DNA from: Candidatus Omnitrophota bacterium
GTDB taxonomy: Bacteria > Omnitrophota > Omnitrophia > Omnitrophales > JACQLI01
DNA length: 9,157 nucleotides
NCBI GenBank assembly: GCA_016204125.1
Contig: JACQLI010000003.1
Coordinates: forward strand, 1 to 9,157
Reading direction: 5' to 3'
Translations under genes and position numbers: made by a program
Notes under the pieces: model-generated
Seen by the model: the letters and a program-made list of their open reading frames with translations, nothing else
Told to the model about the DNA's origin: nothing
Databases searched by the model: none
In this document: in pieces, positions 6,258 to 9,157 of the stretch
How the letters are laid out: the number at the start of each line of letters is the position of its first letter
Numbering within the stretch: the stretch's first letter is position 1

Positions 6258-7460
6258 ATGGGAAGAAGAGTGGTCATTACAGGAATGGGGGTTGTGACAC
6301 CGATCGGAATTGGCCTCGACCACTTTGAGAAATCACTTCGAGAAGGAAGATCTGGCGACGGCCCCGTCACTCGATTCGACACAAAGGGTTTTCGGACAAA
6401 AAGAGCATTTGAGATTAAAAATTTTACCCCGCTTCATGGCACCTCTCTTTTAGATCCTTTTATCCAATATGCTCTTGCCTCAACGACTGAAGCACAAAAG
6501 AGGGCTCAATTTAACACAGAAGGGGTAGACCCTTATCGCATTGGAATCTGTGTCAGTTCGAGCAAAGGCGGTCTTTATACATTCAGCACTTTACGGGATC
6601 GGTTTATCAAAAGACCAAGCGCTCTTCTTGCAGCGAGAGTTTACGCGAATCTTGTCCCGAATTTTGCCTGTCAGTGGATAGCGAGAAAATGGAAAATCTC
6701 AGGACCCGCCAAATGTTTTATCACCGCTTGTGCAACAGGGACGACCTCTATCATTGAAGGCGCTCGCATGGTGGAAGAGGGAATCGTTGATTACGCTTTC
6801 GCAGGCGCAAGCGACTACTCACTCGTTCCCTTTCTTGTTGCGGGCTATGAGCAAATGGGAGTTCTTTCGCCAGAAGGGATGTATCCCTTTGATAAACGCC
6901 GCAATGGATTCCTTCTTGGAGAGGGGGGTGGAGTTGTCTTTCTTGAAACGTTTGAAAGCGCGAAGGCTCGCAGGGCAAAGATCTATGCCGAGATCATCGG
7001 GTCTAGTTATGGCACAGATTGTTATGGGCCTGTTTCCTTTAACCCCAAGGAGGACGCGCTTGCCCGTGCAGTTAAAAAACTTCTTGAGAAATGCCATCTC
7101 TCACCTGACGAAATCGACTACGTCAACCTTCACGGAACAGGGACTCAGTCGGGTGATGTTTATGAGACCGATCAAATCAAACAGGCCTTCGGGAAAAAGG
7201 CGTATTCTCTTACCACAAGTTCTACCAAATCAATGATGGGGCATATGCTCGGCGCTTCTGGAGCTGTTGAAGTCATCGCGTCATGCCTTGCCGTGGGGGG
7301 CGGATTTATCCCTCCTACTGTTCATTTGGAGAAAAAAGACCCGCGCTGTGACCTTGATTACACACCAGGAAAAGCTCGCGAAAAAAAGGTCTCTGTAGCC
7401 ATCTCCCTCTCCATGGGTTTTGGTGGCCATATCGCCTGTATTGCACTGAGGAAGGTATGA
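6258..7460 (+). CDS. 3-oxoacyl-[acyl-carrier-protein] synthase, FabF/KAS II-like
   Basis: This decarboxylating Claisen-condensing enzyme extends an acyl-ACP with malonyl-ACP. The 400-residue protein is a complete KAS I/II-type thiolase fold. The catalytic triad is present: C158 in TACATGT, H292 in LHGTGTQSGD and H329 in MGHMLGASGA, with the conserved K324 just before. GFGGHIA (387-393) is the C-terminal glycine loop. The active Cys rules out a chain-length-factor partner. The gene lies between the reductase and bioF, overlapping bioF by four bases (ATGA). It is not a BioZ (which is FabH/KAS III-like). Its place inside the biotin genes suggests elongation toward pimeloyl-ACP, or supply of a dicarboxylic acyl chain, but a duplicated housekeeping fabF that was captured by the operon is the alternative. 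Confidence 0.93.
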   Translation: MGRRVVITGMGVVTPIGIGLDHFEKSLREGRSGDGPVTRFDTKGFRTKRAFEIKNFTPLHGTSLLDPFIQYALASTTEAQKRAQFNTEGVDPYRIGICVSSSKGGLYTFSTLRDRFIKRPSALLAARVYANLVPNFACQWIARKWKISGPAKCFITACATGTTSIIEGARMVEEGIVDYAFAGASDYSLVPFLVAGYEQMGVLSPEGMYPFDKRRNGFLLGEGGGVVFLETFESAKARRAKIYAEIIGSSYGTDCYGPVSFNPKEDALARAVKKLLEKCHLSPDEIDYVNLHGTGTQSGDVYETDQIKQAFGKKAYSLTTSSTKSMMGHMLGASGAVEVIASCLAVGGGFIPPTVHLEKKDPRCDLDYTPGKAREKKVSVAISLSMGFGGHIACIALRKV

Positions 7461-8596
7461 GTTCCAATCTTCTTCTCTTGACCGAAGATCTTGAGGAATT
7501 GAAGAGTAAAGGGCTCTTCAGGACTCTTCGTACACTTTCAAATATTCGGGGGACTCACGCAACGTGGAAAGATAAAGAAATCATTCTCTTTTGTGGGAAT
7601 GACTACCTGGGCTTAAGCCGCCACCCTCGGGTGATTGCAAAGGCGAGAGAAGCGCTTCAGAAATACGGTGTCGGTTCGGGCGCAGCCCGCCTTATTTCAG
7701 GTACGAGCGACCTTCACACGCGTCTGGAAGAGGAGTTGGCGCGATTTAAGAAGAAGGAGACCGCACTTCTCTACGGAGCAGGTTATCTCACCAATGTCGG
7801 CGTTCTTAGTGCGCTCGCAGGCCAAAAAGATCTCATTGTTATGGATAAGCTTTGTCACGCCTCCTTGATTGATGGAGCGAAACTTTCGGGAGCAACGCTG
7901 CGAGTTTTTCCCCATAAGAATTATGAAAAATGTGAAGAGATCCTCAAAAAAGGCGCAGGCTTTAGGAAACGCCTCCTTGTTTCAGATACTGTCTTCAGCA
8001 TGGATGGTGATTTGGCAGATCTTGCGGAACTGGGGCGTCTTAAGGAGAAACACAAAACCCAACTTATTGTCGACGATGCCCACGGCACAGGCGTCTTTGG
8101 TCCTGAAGGAAGGGGTGTTACGGAAGGGGATGTGATTGTAGGAACTCTTTCAAAGGCCTTTGGAGTTTATGGAGGCTTTGCAGCCGCATCCCAATCAATC
8201 ATCGAAACTCTCATCAACTTTTCACGCTCCTTCCTTTTCGCTACAGCTTCGCCGCCCGCTTTTGCGGGAGCTGCGCTTGAATCACTTCGACTCATCCAAG
8301 AGGATTCTTCTCTCCGTGAGAAGCTTTGGCAAAATGTTGACAAGGTGAAAGCTTTTTTTAGAAAGAAAGGCATCGTTTCAGAAAGCGAATCCCCCATTTT
8401 TCCTATCATTGTGGGTGACGAAAATGAGGCGGTTCGAGTTTCAAACGAACTTCTTCGTCAAGGGATCCTTATCCCAGCAATCCGCTACCCCACGGTTTCT
8501 AAAGGAAAAGCACGCCTTAGGCTGACTGTCAGTGCCGCACATACAGAGGAGGACCTAGAAAAGTTATTCAAAACATTAAAAGGTGTCTTGGGTTGA
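7457..8596 (+). CDS. bioF: 8-amino-7-oxononanoate (KAPA) synthase
   Basis: BioF condenses pimeloyl-ACP or pimeloyl-CoA with L-alanine, releasing CO2, to form KAPA, the first step of the biotin ring assembly. The 379 residues match this alpha-oxoamine synthase family. Visible features are FCGNDYLGL (45-53), GSGAARLISG (73-82), H134 in CHAS (ring-stacking on PLP), DDAHGTG (206-212) and the PLP lysine K233 in TLSKAFG. The family also contains KBL (glycine acetyltransferase), but the position between bioB and bioA settles BioF. The ATG overlaps the upstream stop, with GAGGAAGG at 7448-7455. The TGA stop overlaps the TTG start of bioA. Confidence 0.95.
   Translation: MSSNLLLLTEDLEELKSKGLFRTLRTLSNIRGTHATWKDKEIILFCGNDYLGLSRHPRVIAKAREALQKYGVGSGAARLISGTSDLHTRLEEELARFKKKETALLYGAGYLTNVGVLSALAGQKDLIVMDKLCHASLIDGAKLSGATLRVFPHKNYEKCEEILKKGAGFRKRLLVSDTVFSMDGDLADLAELGRLKEKHKTQLIVDDAHGTGVFGPEGRGVTEGDVIVGTLSKAFGVYGGFAAASQSIIETLINFSRSFLFATASPPAFAGAALESLRLIQEDSSLREKLWQNVDKVKAFFRKKGIVSESESPIFPIIVGDENEAVRVSNELLRQGILIPAIRYPTVSKGKARLRLTVSAAHTEEDLEKLFKTLKGVLG
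8581..8585 (+). promoter_or_regulatory. Ribosome binding site supporting the TTG start of bioA
   Basis: AGGTG, within AAAAGGTG, ends seven bases before TTG 8593, in the last codons of bioF. It favours TTG 8593 (TTGA overlap with the bioF stop) over the alternative GTG at 8608. Confidence 0.6.
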
Positions 8597-9157
8597 AAAC
8601 AGAGCTGGTGGCTAGGAAACGACGAAAGAGCGAAGGGGCGAAAGGGCGAGAAGCCGCGCCTAGTCGCCCACTCACCCATTCACCCACTCACTTAGTCGAA
8701 CTTGACAAGAAGTACGTTTGGCATCCTTTTACCCAAATGGCCGAGTGGGAAAAGGAAGAGATTCTGATTATTGAGAGGGGAGAGGGAGTTTATCTCATTG
8801 ATACCGAGGGAAGGCGTTACCTCGACGGCGTTTCATCTCTTTGGTGCAATGTTCATGGCCACCGAGTGCCAGAGATAGACGATGCCATTCGGGAACAGCT
8901 TGATAAGATTGCCCACAGCACTTTTCTAGGACTTTCTAATGTTCCAGCCATCCAACTGGCAAAGAAGTTAGTCGAGATTGCACCCAAGGGTCTCACAAGG
9001 GTCTTCTATTCCGATTCGGGTTCAGAGGCCGTTGAGATCGCTTTGAAAATGGCTTATCAATTCTGGCAACAGATTGGAGAGAAGAAAAAAAGAAAATTTG
9101 CACGTCTCACACATGCCTATCATGGTGATACCTTAGGAGCTGTGAGCGTGGGAGGAA
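8593..9157 (+). CDS. bioA: Adenosylmethionine-8-amino-7-oxononanoate aminotransferase family (BioA), 3'-truncated by the window edge
   Basis: This PLP aminotransferase converts KAPA to 7,8-diaminopelargonate. The visible 188 residues contain WHPFTQM (43-49), SLWCNVHGHR (82-91), the phosphate-binding SDSGSEAVE (140-148) and YHGDT (176-180), all in the N-terminal half of the class III fold. The sequence around STFLGLSNVPA (109-119) resembles the Bacillus BioA, which uses lysine as amino donor, more than E. coli BioA, which uses S-adenosylmethionine; the PLP lysine lies beyond the window. The frame is open back to TTG 8593. The roughly 37 residues before the conserved LDKKYVWHPF are basic and Pro/His-rich, encoded by two octamer repeat arrays, and have no counterpart in typical BioA. 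No ATG, GTG or TTG lies in frame between the arrays and ATG 8737, which is already inside the conserved block. Confidence 0.93.
   Translation, partial: MKTELVARKRRKSEGAKGREAAPSRPLTHSPTHLVELDKKYVWHPFTQMAEWEKEEILIIERGEGVYLIDTEGRRYLDGVSSLWCNVHGHRVPEIDDAIREQLDKIAHSTFLGLSNVPAIQLAKKLVEIAPKGLTRVFYSDSGSEAVEIALKMAYQFWQQIGEKKKRKFARLTHAYHGDTLGAVSVGG
8622..8701 (+). repeat. Two arrays of degenerate 8-base tandem repeats inside the start of bioA
   Basis: Four purine-rich octamers run from 8622 to 8653 (ACGAAAGA, GCGAAGGG, GCGAAAGG, GCGAGAAG). Five pyrimidine-rich octamers run from 8662 to 8701 (AGTCGCCC, ACTCACCC, ATTCACCC, ACTCACTT, AGTCGAAC). The reverse complement of the second array (GGGTGAGT-like units) resembles the first, so together they form an imperfect inverted repeat with GGGCGA (8644-8649) pairing exactly with TCGCCC (8664-8669). 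Base composition is unlike the flanking genes. The arrays are in frame and encode the extra N-terminal residues of BioA. Confidence 0.8.

Noticed and set aside
6730..7236. 168-codon alternative-frame ORF inside the ketosynthase gene
   Set aside because: It is a +1-frame shadow of the catalytic region of the ketosynthase, whose own frame holds all active-site motifs.
6258..7460. Ketosynthase as chain-length factor or BioZ
   Set aside because: The active Cys, two His and Lys are present, so it is not a chain-length factor, and the fold signature is KAS I/II (two catalytic His), not the FabH-like Cys-His-Asn of BioZ.
8622..8701. Possible CRISPR array
   Set aside because: The units are 8 bases with no spacers, and the region is inside an open reading frame; it is a tandem or inverted short repeat.

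Overview
The window is a tightly packed, fully co-directional (+ strand) run of eleven genes, apparently part of one long operon that continues past both edges. Gaps range from a 14-base overlap to 25 bases, and several neighbours share stop/start codons. I see no promoter, terminator, RNA gene, insertion sequence or CRISPR array. Nothing fixes the host. Base composition is roughly balanced, and the genes suggest a bacterium that assimilates sulfate through a [4Fe-4S] APS reductase and makes its own biotin. The mixed affinities of the proteins (mycobacterial CysO-like carrier, zinc-ribbon threonine synthase, Bacillus-like BioA) would fit an uncultured or deep-branching lineage, but that is a guess.

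Region 1 (1-4504) is sulfur assimilation and sulfur-linked amino acid synthesis. It holds the C-terminal part of an APS reductase (cysH type), sulfate adenylyltransferase (sat), cysteine synthase (cysK type), threonine synthase (thrC), a small ubiquitin-fold sulfur carrier of the ThiS/MoaD/CysO family, and a stand-alone NIL-domain protein. Sat makes APS and the reductase makes sulfite. An unseen sulfite reductase would give sulfide. The carrier ends in Gly-Gly-Ser rather than Gly-Gly, so it should need trimming before it can carry a thiocarboxylate. This matches the logic of HcyS-Ala in Wolinella succinogenes and suggests a carrier-based route to cysteine or homocysteine.

Region 2 (4497-9157) is biotin synthesis: bioB, a FabG-like short-chain reductase, a FabF-like ketosynthase, bioF, and the 5' part of bioA. 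The reductase and ketosynthase sit where pimelate-forming genes are often found, so they may help build or supply pimeloyl-ACP. BioB has Asp where the classical enzyme has one of its three auxiliary-cluster cysteines (E. coli Cys128). The start of bioA contains two arrays of 8-base repeats that must be translated as an N-terminal extension, because no ordinary start codon lies between them and the conserved fold.

The two regions join through an 8-base overlap of the NIL gene and bioB, so sulfur supply and synthesis of a sulfur-containing cofactor look co-transcribed.
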